NCBI GenBank assembly: GCA_030581615.1
Contig: JAKTTT010000054.1
Span: forward strand, 62,001 to 126,000
Length of the DNA: 64,000 bases
Origin: Alloascoidea africana
Lineage: Eukaryota > Ascomycota > Alloascoideomycetes > Alloascoideales > Alloascoideaceae
Reading direction: 5' to 3'
This document shows positions 39,599 through 49,360 of this stretch, piece by piece. Position numbers and translations under genes: made by a program. Under the pieces are notes generated by a model. It saw only the letters and a program-made list of their open reading frames with translations, did not search any database and was not told the DNA's origin. Every line of letters starts with the position of its first letter. The stretch's first letter is position 1.

Positions 39599-41218
39599 TT
39601 ATTGTTGAGTCGTCGTGTCTTCGGACTCCAATCTTGTTGCAGTTGTCTGGGTAATCATCTGCCAATCTGATTTTATCAAGAAATAGAATTCACCAACGGT
39701 AACGGATAAGATTCCTGCTGAGATTCCTAACCATAGACCACGAACCCCTAGATCAGCTTTAAAAGCGAGCCAAAACGCAATTGGCAATCCCACAGCATAG
39801 TAAGCCACGAGGTTAAGAATCCCGCCGATCTTCTGGCGGCCCTGGCCACGAAGAATGCCCGCCATGACGATGTTGGGGCAGTCGAAGGACTGGTTAAGAG
39901 CGGTGATGGGGAGCACGGAGATGAGGATGAAGGTGACCTGGGGGTCTGTGGTGAAGGCAGCAGCGATCTGCCTTTTCAGCAGAAACACGGTCGAGGCGAG
40001 CAGCAGCGAGAGCAGCAGCGAGAGTCGCAAGGCTGCTCGACAAGTCGCGATGGCGCGTTTCGGGCTCGCGCGGCCCAGATACTGGGCGATTCGCGTGGAG
40101 GCTGCGATGCTGGAGGCCAGGGGCACCTGGAAGATGAGGCCCGAGAGGCTTGAGATGACGGCCTGGGCTGCCAGGGCAGAGGTTCCGAAGCGGGCGGCCG
40201 CGATCGTGAGCACCTCGAAGGCCAGGTTCTCTGCCTCGACCATCACGATGCCCGGGACCGCGAGCTCGAGCAGCGGGCCCCAGCGGCGGAGGGCCGCGGC
40301 GACGTCCAGGCCCGTCCAGCACTGGTGGCCGTCCACGAACACGGTGTAGGCCAGCAGCAGCGCGGCCATCAGCCAGTGGACCGCGACGGTGCTGACGGCC
40401 GCGCCCGTGTAGCCCACGGCGAAGCGAGGGCTCCACACGAGCAGGTAGGTCAGGGCGACGTTGATCGGCGCGGCCACGGCGAGCACCCAGGTCCCGGCGG
40501 CGAAGATGCCCTGGGCCTGGAGAAAGCGCTTGGCCGTGTCGAACGCGATGAAGCCCGGGGCCGCGAAGGAGAGAATCCGCAGGTAGCGAACCGTCAGGTC
40601 CACGAGCTGGGGGTCCTCCAGCCCAGGGTCCTCCAGGACCACGAGCGAGAGCAGCGGGCCCGCGTTCCACCAGAGCACGGCCAGCGGAACGAACAGAGCC
40701 AGCAGCATCGCGAAGCCGCGCTGGACGAAAACACAGACCAGTCGCCGGTCGCCGGCCCCGAAGGCTTGCGGGCACACCGTGTCGAGACAGGTGCCCATGC
40801 CCATGAACAGCGACGAGCCCGTGAGGTTGAACGTCAGCGAGGCCAGCGACACGGCCCCCACGTACTGCTCGCCCAGCCGGCTCACGGAGAAGATGGCCGT
40901 GAAGGATAGGGAGTACTGGAGCAAGAAGCTCGCGATCAGCGGCACCGCGGTTTTGGAAAGGAATACAAACTCGTTGACCTCGTTGACCTCGAGCGACAGC
41001 TCGGGGTCGAGAGCCTCGGGGTCGTCCATGCTGGAGCTCCAGCTGGTCTGTTCGTTCTCGTTCTCATTCTCATCACTGGAGGTGGACCCAATTGTCTTGG
41101 ACTGGGAGATCGCCTGGAGCAGCCGTGTGCTCTCGCCTGGATCCACACCCTCGTCCATGGACTTCATCGCCGTGTTCACCTTCGCCTTCATCTTAGTCCG
41201 TCTGTCAGAGAACAGCAT
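39599..41218 (-). CDS. MATE-family multidrug/metabolite efflux transporter (Erc1-like)
   Basis: 539-residue integral membrane protein of the MATE superfamily, which exports cationic compounds by H+ or Na+ antiport. After an acidic, Ser/Glu-rich cytosolic N-terminus (about 1-85) come 12 predicted membrane segments. Typical MATE signatures are present: the first-repeat block GMGTCLDTVCPQAFGAG (about 139-155), and in the second half the block SSLSGLIFQVPLASSIAASTRIAQYLG (about 350-376; quoted here only to locate it, key residues PLASS and RIAQ). Yeast relatives are Erc1 and Ydr338c. The start is the first ATG; a second Met is ten codons in. The middle of the gene is extremely GC-rich while both ends are AT-rich. 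Confidence 0.9.
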   Translation of the reverse strand: MLFSDRRTKMKAKVNTAMKSMDEGVDPGESTRLLQAISQSKTIGSTSSDENENENEQTSWSSSMDDPEALDPELSLEVNEVNEFVFLSKTAVPLIASFLLQYSLSFTAIFSVSRLGEQYVGAVSLASLTFNLTGSSLFMGMGTCLDTVCPQAFGAGDRRLVCVFVQRGFAMLLALFVPLAVLWWNAGPLLSLVVLEDPGLEDPQLVDLTVRYLRILSFAAPGFIAFDTAKRFLQAQGIFAAGTWVLAVAAPINVALTYLLVWSPRFAVGYTGAAVSTVAVHWLMAALLLAYTVFVDGHQCWTGLDVAAALRRWGPLLELAVPGIVMVEAENLAFEVLTIAAARFGTSALAAQAVISSLSGLIFQVPLASSIAASTRIAQYLGRASPKRAIATCRAALRLSLLLSLLLASTVFLLKRQIAAAFTTDPQVTFILISVLPITALNQSFDCPNIVMAGILRGQGRQKIGGILNLVAYYAVGLPIAFWLAFKADLGVRGLWLGISAGILSVTVGEFYFLIKSDWQMITQTTATRLESEDTTTQQ

Positions 41219-41402
41219 CCCTTGGAGACCCCATAGAGCAGATATCTACAATATATACAATCCAATAGTGCAAAAAATACAGAAAACGCGGAATTTTTGC
41301 CCAATCTGAAAAGGGGTTACCCGGACACAGAAACCTCTTGCTTGATTAATACATCCATCTTTTGTATTCTATTCTCTTTCCTCCATCATATCATCATCAT
41401 CA

Positions 41403-42647
41403 TCAGGCCAACCGCATCGACGGCCAGCTGCCCGGCGGCGGACGCGACGAATGCCGTCTGTCCAGAATCCCATACATCTCCATCAACTGGTAGTCCGATT
41501 CCAGCTCCGTCTCCGTGTCCGTGTCCCTATCCGTGTCGGTCTCACTTTCTTGGCTCCGCCGTACTATAACATGTCCTCTACTGCCTCGTTGACCCCCCGA
41601 TACTGATACCTCTGCCTCTTCAATCTCTTCATTAATCTCTGACCGTCCCCGTTCATCCCCATCACCATAAGAAACCCGCATCGACGCTTCAAACTGCCGA
41701 TGCAAGTTTTCCAACTCGGGGTCCTGGTCAAAATCTTCCAATTCCTCCTCCTGACCCATTACTACCAACGACCCCGACCCCGATTCTGGCTCCGGCTCTT
41801 GCTCTGATTCTAACGAACCTTGACTACTTGCAAAATACATCGATGTATTGCGTTGTCGACATTTATTGCCCCCAATCTTGGTCTTAAAACAAACTCCTTT
41901 GAAAACCGTACCATGTGTAGAATGTACCCGATACAACTGTTCAGCATCTTTCCTTTCCCTCTTGATCTGTTCAACCTTGTGTTGATCTGTTTCAAACTCA
42001 AGTGCGATTTCTAAACATGCATCCACAATTTGCTTCACCTTTAAAAAAAATAAAAAAAAGTTCATGATTTCCCCAGATTATTATAAATCTTGTTCGTTTT
42101 ATTATCTTAGTGGGTAAGAAAGAAAAGAAAAAAAAAGGAATATGGGCCCAAAATAAATCTTGAAAAAAGGGTAGATCCTGGGAATATACCTATACATACT
42201 TTTATATTGTAAACAGGTTGTAATTCAAGTTCTGTTCTACACAGAGGACACGCCTTGGCTTTTTTCATCCATAACCAAATACACTAATAAAAAAAGGTTA
42301 AAAACTTCTTGTTTTTGTTTTTGTTTTTGTTTTGTTAAAAAGATGCCAAATTTATACCTCATAACAGAAAGTGTGGCCACAGGCGGTGATAAAAGGGGTA
42401 TACAGCGGAGCAATACAGATGGGACAAACTATCGAATCCTGTGCCAGTTTCAGAACAAACTGTTTCTGCAATTTGGGAGCCTATGAATGAAAAGAGTTAG
42501 AAAGGACAACCCAAAGATCTCAAGTATAACAACTGAGAATAAAGAGTTATCTATAACACAAACCTTGGACAGAACCAGCGAGGACACCATGGCACTCTCA
42601 CAGGCAATACGGTCTATGGCCGGATCGTCTCCATTTTTATCTTCCAT
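41403..42647 (-). CDS. RING-finger E3 ubiquitin ligase, Psh1-like, four exons
   Basis: 308 residues. Exons (minus): 42647-42564, 42480-42358, 42283-42200, 42038-41403. The C3HC4 RING is complete only after splicing: C47, C50, C62, H64, C67, C70, C81, C84, from VCPICIAPLYTPFITACGHT through CIWLWMKKAKACPLCRTEL. The RING is followed by a helix (VKQIVDACLEIALEFETDQ) and an acidic, low-complexity tail (about 170-300). A RING near the N-terminus after a short lead, a following helix and an acidic tail resemble Psh1, the ligase that destroys mislocalised centromeric histone H3, so that is the best guess, but tail similarity was not established. Introns are 83, 74 and 161 nt. It is divergent from the NIPA gene, with 174 bp between the starts. 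Confidence 0.8.
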
Positions 42648-42821
42648 TTGTTCGTCGCAAAAAAACGTATTTGCGGTGAAAATGGACCGGAAAGAAAGTT
42701 GAGAGGAAGAGGAAAGAAACAACACACGCTTTTGTGCAAGTGGTCTCCAACATCCTCCAGCCAGATCCTCCTCGTACTTCGTACCTTCGTACCTTCGTTC
42801 CTCGCACACTCGCACCAACAA
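42648..42821. promoter_or_regulatory. Shared promoter between the RING ligase and NIPA genes
   Basis: Two divergent ATGs (42647 minus, 42822 plus) leave 174 bp, so the genes must share control sequence. The right part contains a short tandem GTACCTTCGT repeat (42780-42800). Confidence 0.5.
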
Positions 42822-44051
42822 ATGCTCGAGGACAAATACATAGGGCTGGCCCTGGCCATGAGCAGCTCGCTCGCCATTGGCACCAGCTTCATCATCACGA
42901 AAAAGGGCCTGCTGGATGCCTCCAACAGACAGGGCTTTGAAGGAGAAGGCTTCGAGTATCTTAAAAACCCCATCTGGTGGGCTGGAATCATCACCATGGC
43001 CCTGGGCGAGGTCGCCAACTTCGCCGCCTACACGTTCGCCCCGGCCATCCTCGTCACGCCGCTGGGCGCCCTCAGCGTCATCATCGGCGCCGTGCTGGCC
43101 TCGGTGTTTCTCAAAGAGCAGCTGGGCACCTTGGGGAAGATGGGCTGTGCCATCTGCCTCATGGGCTCCGTCATCATCGTGCTCCACGCTCCCCCGGACA
43201 AGGACATCCAGACCGTCGACGAGATCCTGGACTACGCGGTGAGCCCGGGCTTTCTGGCCTATGTGCTGCTCGTGGGAGTGTTTTCCATCGTCATGATATA
43301 CAAGTTGGCGCCCCAGTACGGCCAACTCAACCCACTGGTCTACATCTCCATCTGCTCCACCGTGGGCTCCGTGTCCGTCATGTCCATAAAGGCCTTTGGC
43401 ATCGCCTTGAAGCTGACAATCGGCGGGAACAACCAGTTTACCCATCCTTCAACCTATGTCTTTATGATTGTCGTCGTTGTGTGCATCCTGACCCAGATGA
43501 ACTACTTCAACAAGGCCCTCGACCAGTTCGATACATCCATCGTGAACCCACTGTACTATGTCACCTTCACCACCTTCACCCTAATCGCCTCGTTCATCCT
43601 GTTCAGAGGCTTCAACACCTCCAGTGCAGTCGACATCATCTCGTTATTGCTCGGGTTTGTCATAATTTTCTCCGGAGTCTATCTCCTCAACATTTCCAGA
43701 CATGATGACCGCGATGGTAGGTCTATATTACCTAACAAGGACATTGGGTCAATCCCTCTTGATAACGGCGTCGGTGGTGGGGTCCAAATGAGAAGAAGTC
43801 TATCGTTATCAATACGGAGCGATAGTTCAAGAGACGATTATTCTCGTGAAGGTTTGTTTGATTATGATGAACTGGACGAACAACAACATAATGATGATTC
43901 TTATCAACAACAACCCATTCGAATGACGAGAGTACGACCGGGCCAATCTTCTCGAATAAGTGAGGAATCATCTCATCAACATCAACATCAACAACAACAA
44001 CAACTTCTTAGAAAATCTTTTAGTCGAACCCATCAATCAAGAGTTGCATAG
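42822..44051 (+). CDS. NIPA-type magnesium transporter
   Basis: 409-residue membrane protein of the NIPA family (DMT superfamily), implicated in Mg2+ transport. It begins MLEDKYIGLALAMSSSLAIG; the frame extends upstream only with a non-ATG codon. Nine membrane segments are predicted in the first 300 residues. Family blocks include GTSFIITKKGLL (about 20-31), WWAGIITMALGEVANFAAY (about 49-67), TPLGALSVIIGAVLA (about 76-90) and FNKALDQFDTSIVNPLYYV (about 227-245). The C-terminal 110 residues are cytosolic, rich in Ser, Arg and Gln/His, and probably regulatory. No intron. The 5' two thirds are GC-rich and the tail AT-rich. Confidence 0.9.
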   Translation: MLEDKYIGLALAMSSSLAIGTSFIITKKGLLDASNRQGFEGEGFEYLKNPIWWAGIITMALGEVANFAAYTFAPAILVTPLGALSVIIGAVLASVFLKEQLGTLGKMGCAICLMGSVIIVLHAPPDKDIQTVDEILDYAVSPGFLAYVLLVGVFSIVMIYKLAPQYGQLNPLVYISICSTVGSVSVMSIKAFGIALKLTIGGNNQFTHPSTYVFMIVVVVCILTQMNYFNKALDQFDTSIVNPLYYVTFTTFTLIASFILFRGFNTSSAVDIISLLLGFVIIFSGVYLLNISRHDDRDGRSILPNKDIGSIPLDNGVGGGVQMRRSLSLSIRSDSSRDDYSREGLFDYDELDEQQHNDDSYQQQPIRMTRVRPGQSSRISEESSHQHQHQQQQQLLRKSFSRTHQSRVA

Positions 44052-44864
44052 CTCAACTCCATCTTTTACAACAGAAAAATATATACATATATATTTGGAA
44101 ATTAAAGACTCAATGGGATAAATCTGAGTCATTTCTAGATCGCAATCAATCGTCATATTCAGGTTATATTGTCGTTTTATATAAAGGGTTATATAGTATT
44201 GTTATCTTCCTCATCATCTTCTTCATCTTATATATAACATATAAATAAGTTTGTCTTTATTATATCACGAATTTCTTCTTTTGGATATTTTTGTTTTTCA
44301 TCCTTAAAGTACTCTCTTTTCACAACCACCAAAAAAATGACCATAAACCATCAAATGTCAAATTCTCCTTTTTTGTTTTGTTTTTGTTTTTGTTTGTTTT
44401 CAATATTAATAAAGATCAATGTTCTATTTCTGGTATAAAAAGCATGACTTGGTAGTAATTTTTCACAATTGCTCTTTCGGTGCGTTTTTGAGTCCAAAAA
44501 GGGAGTATCTATACTCGAAATTGAAAGAACCCATTCTGCGATTTTTTAAAAAAAATTGGTATATATTTGTAAGGGTGTATGTATCATGATAGTCTCTACC
44601 ACAACTCTTTTTTTCTTCTTCCAGTAAAAACAAATGGGACAATATACGTTTCCGTATATGCCACACCTTCTCAAAGAAGACCGTTTGGTAAAAACCGTGT
44701 TACCTTGTCGTTGAGGGTTTGGTTAATCGAATATCTAGGCACATACCATTCCCGCTGGATTGTGTAGAAACAAAAAACTGTACAAAAAAATGTGTGGGAT
44801 ATAAGATCTCTTGGTAGATGATGCTCAGACTCTCACATCCTCCACCCACGGTCGGGCTCCGTGC
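44052..44864. other. Convergent intergenic region
   Basis: About 800 bases between convergent stops, with AT-rich repeats such as (tttttg)n at 44374-44395. No gene recognised. Confidence 0.5.
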
Positions 44865-46208
44865 TCATAACCTGTCCGGGTTTGCAAGGCCCTGTTTCTC
44901 CGTTCCTCGTCTGTCTCCACGGGCAAAGACCCGTTGGTAAACCTCCTCGTTGACGGGAAACCAAGTGCCATCCTCGTTTTTAGCGGCACGCCGGGGGATG
45001 GGGAGAAGCCACTCGGCCCAGGTCTTACCCATGACCAGCTCCCAGTTCTGGCGGTATCCAAGGTCAAACACATTCCCCACAGACTTTGACGTTGTGGGTT
45101 GTGAGAACTGGGAGCTGTTCTGTAGTATTTCCGCCTTGTACCTGACGTCCTCCATGCTTTCCAGCGTAGTCAGGTTTTGTAGCAATAGCCATGTTGAATG
45201 CGATGCGTAGAGTAAAAAACCTAAGAAGATTCCAATCGAGAGGACAAAATTGCATAAGATCGCAATAAAGATGACCAACTTTTCTTTATGCTTTCCACTT
45301 TTGACAAAGCCTATAATAGTCACAAGGAATGAGATGGAGCATAGGAGAGCGTATACCACCACATACCATAGAAACTGGATGAAGAACTTTTTGTTGTGGA
45401 AGCCTATACAATTTCCGAACAAGTGATTGTGATGATCCATTTGTAGCACACAGTGGCCACAGCTCGAACAGTGATGTGTTCTGTCGGGCTTCCAGCACTT
45501 GCACTCTGTACAGTAGCGAAATCGGCCATTATCCTTTGAAGTGATTCCAGTTTTTATTTGTCTTGGGACTGGTGGTAGAACCCAGGTTTCGTGGCCATCA
45601 TTGTTACCAGTATCGTTCTCCTCATACTCACGCTCAAATATGCCAGCAAAGCCTTCTAGATCTAGAGGACTTCCCGGATCCTGGCATACAGTTAGATAGA
45701 AGATGATGCTCAGTAGTGCAAATCCTATTCCTGCGGGTGCTAGAATGGAGCCTGTCAAGCCATCAAAATGTCCAACACAGACATGGAAAATGAGCATGGT
45801 GCATGTGTTAAAGTTTATCATTATGCAATTAAACCTTAAAATCAGCAAGCGCATAAACCTCTTTGGTCTTCGAGATATCTTGGACTCTTTGTGTTCGCGT
45901 GCTTTCACTCTTATTCGTACCAGTCTACTACGGCCACCGCTGGGGGCCAAAGCCCATGCGTTTCGCTGGAGGGCCTGATGAAGGGACCCTAGCTGGCTTG
46001 TGTTGGAGTCTCCAGACTCGATCTCGGAATGTGTCACAAGAGGAGCGGTGGTGGCTGTTATGGTCTGCTGGGGGGACGAACGCAGAGCTACTCTGGGATC
46101 CAGGGTGACGTAGCCAGCCCGTAGAAGCTGACTGTGGGCCTGTGCCTCCAGGTCCATATCCATATCCATATCCGTATCTAGACTGGGATTGCTCGTGTGG
46201 GTGGCCAT
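44865..46208 (-). CDS. PFA3-like DHHC-family protein with the catalytic Cys replaced (DHHN)
   Basis: 447 residues from the ATG at 46208. Four membrane segments (about 116-133, 150-172, 285-308, 318-342) flank a complete Cys-rich domain: YCTECKCWKPDRTHHCSSCG (about 232-251), then CVLQMDHH and NHLFGNCIGFHNKKFFIQFL. All cysteines and histidines of both zinc sites are kept, including the late Cys in NC. The catalytic residue is Asn261: the canonical DHHCPW reads DHHNHL. Spacing to the NC motif is unchanged, so this is substitution and not loss of a codon. The best relative is Pfa3 (vacuolar, Vac8 palmitoylation), judged from the KKFFIQFL block and topology. The C-terminal block GYRQNWELVMGKTWAEWLLP (about 381-400) is also typical. 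As read, the protein should not form the acyl-enzyme. Confidence 0.85.
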   Translation of the reverse strand: MATHTSNPSLDTDMDMDMDLEAQAHSQLLRAGYVTLDPRVALRSSPQQTITATTAPLVTHSEIESGDSNTSQLGSLHQALQRNAWALAPSGGRSRLVRIRVKAREHKESKISRRPKRFMRLLILRFNCIMINFNTCTMLIFHVCVGHFDGLTGSILAPAGIGFALLSIIFYLTVCQDPGSPLDLEGFAGIFEREYEENDTGNNDGHETWVLPPVPRQIKTGITSKDNGRFRYCTECKCWKPDRTHHCSSCGHCVLQMDHHNHLFGNCIGFHNKKFFIQFLWYVVVYALLCSISFLVTIIGFVKSGKHKEKLVIFIAILCNFVLSIGIFLGFLLYASHSTWLLLQNLTTLESMEDVRYKAEILQNSSQFSQPTTSKSVGNVFDLGYRQNWELVMGKTWAEWLLPIPRRAAKNEDGTWFPVNEEVYQRVFARGDRRGTEKQGLANPDRL

Positions 46209-46588
46209 GCTGAGAGTGTACTACGATGCTAAATAGAGCTAACTGGAGAAGCAAAGTGGAAGGGCTCAGTCTCAGTGGGGCGGTCTTGTGATAAAAGGTG
46301 GAAAGTGGCGATGCACAGCGGTGGACACGTCGAACTAGGGAAGGCTATCACGAACGTGGTTGGACTAATGAACACGAAAGGAATAAGGGGTCAAAAGCAG
46401 GTACAGAGGAAGAACAACAGACTATATATAGTCCTACATATAGTAAATCTCAGCACGAAGAAGAAAAGAGCATGATCTCTTTCTAACACAAGCAAACAAA
46501 ATCGATTTGCTTAGGTAGGGTAACCACACAACACCACAGAACACACCTTGGTTTCAACCTTCTTTATATCTAAAACCACAAGTGATAA
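46209..46588. other. Divergent promoter region of the PFA3-like gene and CTK3
   Basis: 380 bases between divergent starts. No other feature recognised. Confidence 0.5.
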
Positions 46589-47991
46589 ATGGCAAGAGAG
46601 GAGAGACGAGTTCATCCTATGGATCCATTCGAAGCACGAATGCAGTTTACTCAACTGTTATACAAGTTATCTGCAATTACCCAATCCGATGAAAAAGTTG
46701 TGACGTTTGCACTTAAAAATTGTGATTTGGAAGAGGATTTGTTTTCATGTATATTGGAAGTTTTGGATAAGGTGAGAGAGAAACATAATTAAAAAAATGT
46801 TATTGTTGTTTTTTTTTTATTTCAACAATCTAATTCTAATTTTTTTTTTTTTGTAGTCGACTCTAAATGCAAGATTAAACATTTTTTACTTTGTTGAGAC
46901 TCTTGTTCAATCATTAAAACATATTACAAGTTCAAAATCATTTTCTAATGCTGTAATAAATTCTTTAAATATTACGACAAGTTCAAATTCAAATTCAAAT
47001 TCAAATTCAAGTTCAAGTTCAACATCAACATCTTCAAATCTGGCGGAGAAAAAAGAAAAAGTCCCGTATTTGGAAAGTATTCTACGTGGGATGCCATTAA
47101 TTGTATCAAAAGTTGTACCTCGTGGTAGACACAGTCTTGTAAATTTGAAAAATACAGCTGATATTTTGGAAAAATTGGAGCAAATGCTTGATGTTGATAG
47201 TAAAGATTCACAAGACGAGTTTGAATATGTTTCAAATATTTTAGATACTGGTAAGAAGATTCCAGAGGAAGGTCAACCAGATGAGGATGAGGATGAGGAT
47301 GAGGATAAGCATCGAAGGAAACATCGAAAGACAGATCAAGATGTTGTAGAGGAATCAACAGAAACGACACAAGAAGTAAATAAAGATGAACATCAAAAAA
47401 AACATCAAAAGACGGATCATGATAGTTCAATTGGAGAGAAAGAACAAACAGATACAATACAAGATTTACCCAAAAAAGAAGATGATTTACCCCCACTCCC
47501 TGTCATGATAGACCTTGCAAAACTAAAGGGATTCGAAGGAGCTTGGAAAGTTTTAACAACAAGAAAACTTGAGGCTCATGAAGTATACCGGTCGAAACTT
47601 GTACATTTGAATGAAGATACAGGTGTAAATGATGGGGGTCGTGCCTCTGTTGGCAATTCAGATTCGAGTTCTGCAAATGTTGAATTGGTCCATACACTCA
47701 CAAAGGAACAAATTTTGAGACGCATGGAAGAGGATCGTGAAAGGGTATGCTTTTTCATGTTTACTGTTTACTCTTTTACAAATTCTAACATTTTTTTGTG
47801 TTTTTTTTTTTTAGAATAAACTATTGAAGCAAAGCATGTGGATAACAGAAAGTCCACAAACTGAGTTTGACAGATTATGGAAACAGATCAGTTCACCTTT
47901 AAATGATGCAGATTATATCCAATTTCGAGAATTATCAGAAACTGCTTCGTTAAGTTATCGAATACCAGATCATTATTACAACAAAGTGTAA
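46589..47991 (+). CDS. CTK3: CTD kinase I gamma subunit Ctk3, three exons
   Basis: Subunit of CTDK-I, which phosphorylates Ser2 of the RNA polymerase II C-terminal domain. Exons: 46589-46771, 46857-47744, 47815-47991 (1248 nt, 415 residues). The N-terminal CID-like domain starts MDPFEARMQFTQLLYKLSA (about 11-29) and continues after the first intron (STLNARLNIFYFVETLVQS). The middle has a Ser/Asn repeat from a (TTCAAA)n run (46981-47020), then acidic and His/Lys-rich repeats. The C-terminal block LTKEQILRRMEEDRER joins exon 3 (NKLLKQSMWI), the signature of the second Ctk3 domain. Introns (85 and 70 nt) have long T tracts before the acceptor. Confidence 0.87.
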
Positions 47992-49360
47992 TACAAATGA
48001 ATAGAATTAGAACGTCATCAAAACAAGGAATAGCTATTTTGATAATGGGGAACTATCACTTCCTCCTAAAAAACACACATCTTTGGCTCCACCACACTCT
48101 CGAATCGGGCTTATATATCAATTGGGAATCGTTTATGGGTACTTCTTATTTTCCACCAATTTGTTTGTCATCATGGAATAGAAGTAACAAGCCCATCGAG
48201 GAATACATAACCAATTTGCAAAAATAGCACCTTTTTTTTTAATATTACCGACCGGTTCAACTATACCGTATCGCCGATCGGAAACTTTGCATTCATTAGA
48301 TAAAACAAGTGAAATAGGTTCATGTTTGGGCATAAAGCCGGAAAAAAAGTGATATCCGGTTAGTTCTGTTTTAACTAAACTGGTTTTGTTGGTTTGGGCG
48401 TTTCATTATGCAGTTTGAGGATCTATAATTGATAGCGCCTTTCATTCAATTATGAAGAATCCTGTTTCTTGGCAATTGCTGTTCATTTTTTTTTTAGTGA
48501 CGCTTACGCTTATACAATCTCAAGTTTTGTACCCAACTCAAAACAAAAAAAAAATGAAAAAGGTAATGTGAATTGCTAATAATTGGACATGTTGTTCTTG
48601 CAAAGATAACTCTTCATGAGGGTCTTCTTATTTTCCAACAATGTCGGCAAGTTTAAATTCCGGCTACTAATAATCCCTACAGCTACTCATCTTCAGATGC
48701 GGCTCAAAAAGTAACCATTTTCAATATGAATAAAAAAACAAAAAGTTTAAATGCCTTGTTAACAAAATTGCCATTTTATAGAGCTGATCTCGGCGTCTAA
48801 GAACACAGATTAATACAATTACGTATCTATTCTAATAGAACTTCTCCTTGTTTATTCATATCATAATCCTCTTTTAATGATTACTTTTGGTTCTGTAACA
48901 CAATTGACAGGACAAGGTATGAGACACTTTCTGCGGATGATGAGACAAAATTAGGTTTCCCTGCGATGTCATTCCCCCCTACCCTGCCTGTCTTGGTTTT
49001 TCCATCATATATTCCGGAACTTGGAAACTTAGGAGCAATTGAGGTGTCCACAAATCTTTTTTGAGCCAAGTAAAGAACGCGAAGGAGAGCCTTGGACAAC
49101 GTGGCTGTGCTCTATACCTCGGCACTCGCTCGTCACGAAATATATTTGTCATTACGTGAATTATTAGGAAAGATGAAATACTTTAGCCATTACTATTATA
49201 GCTTTACACCCTTTTTTTTTGTTCAATGCTAAATAAATACATTTTTATCTTTTAGATTCTTTTTTTGGTCCTATTTTATCGTCACTTTCGTTCCATTTAG
49301 AAAACTGTTTTTGCCCTTTCTATATGGATTCCCCTCGTCTATAAATCCGTACCTATTAGT
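47992..49360. other. Convergent intergenic region
   Basis: About 1.4 kb, AT-rich. The only notable item is a minus-strand open frame at 48881-49117, listed next. Confidence 0.5.
48881..49117 (-). CDS. Possible small protein or second exon, unknown
   Basis: An open stretch of about 78 codons (SKALLRVLYLAQKRF near the start, VSYLVLSIVLQNQK at the end) with no in-frame ATG. Upstream an ATAG acceptor at about 49112 and an ATG GCT AAA at about 49182 could supply a start if a non-consensus donor GTATTT is used. No family is recognised, and the gap between two convergent genes is a likely place for chance frames. It may be a relic. Confidence 0.2.

Noticed and set aside
40325-40909. Long plus-strand and alternate-frame open reading frames inside the MATE gene
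   Set aside because: High GC content removes stop codons from other frames; their Arg/Gly/Pro-rich translations are the usual artefact.
42450-43445. 331-codon minus-strand frame opposite the NIPA gene
   Set aside because: His/Asp/Gly-rich antisense shadow of a GC-rich membrane-protein gene; the real minus-strand gene here is the spliced RING ligase.
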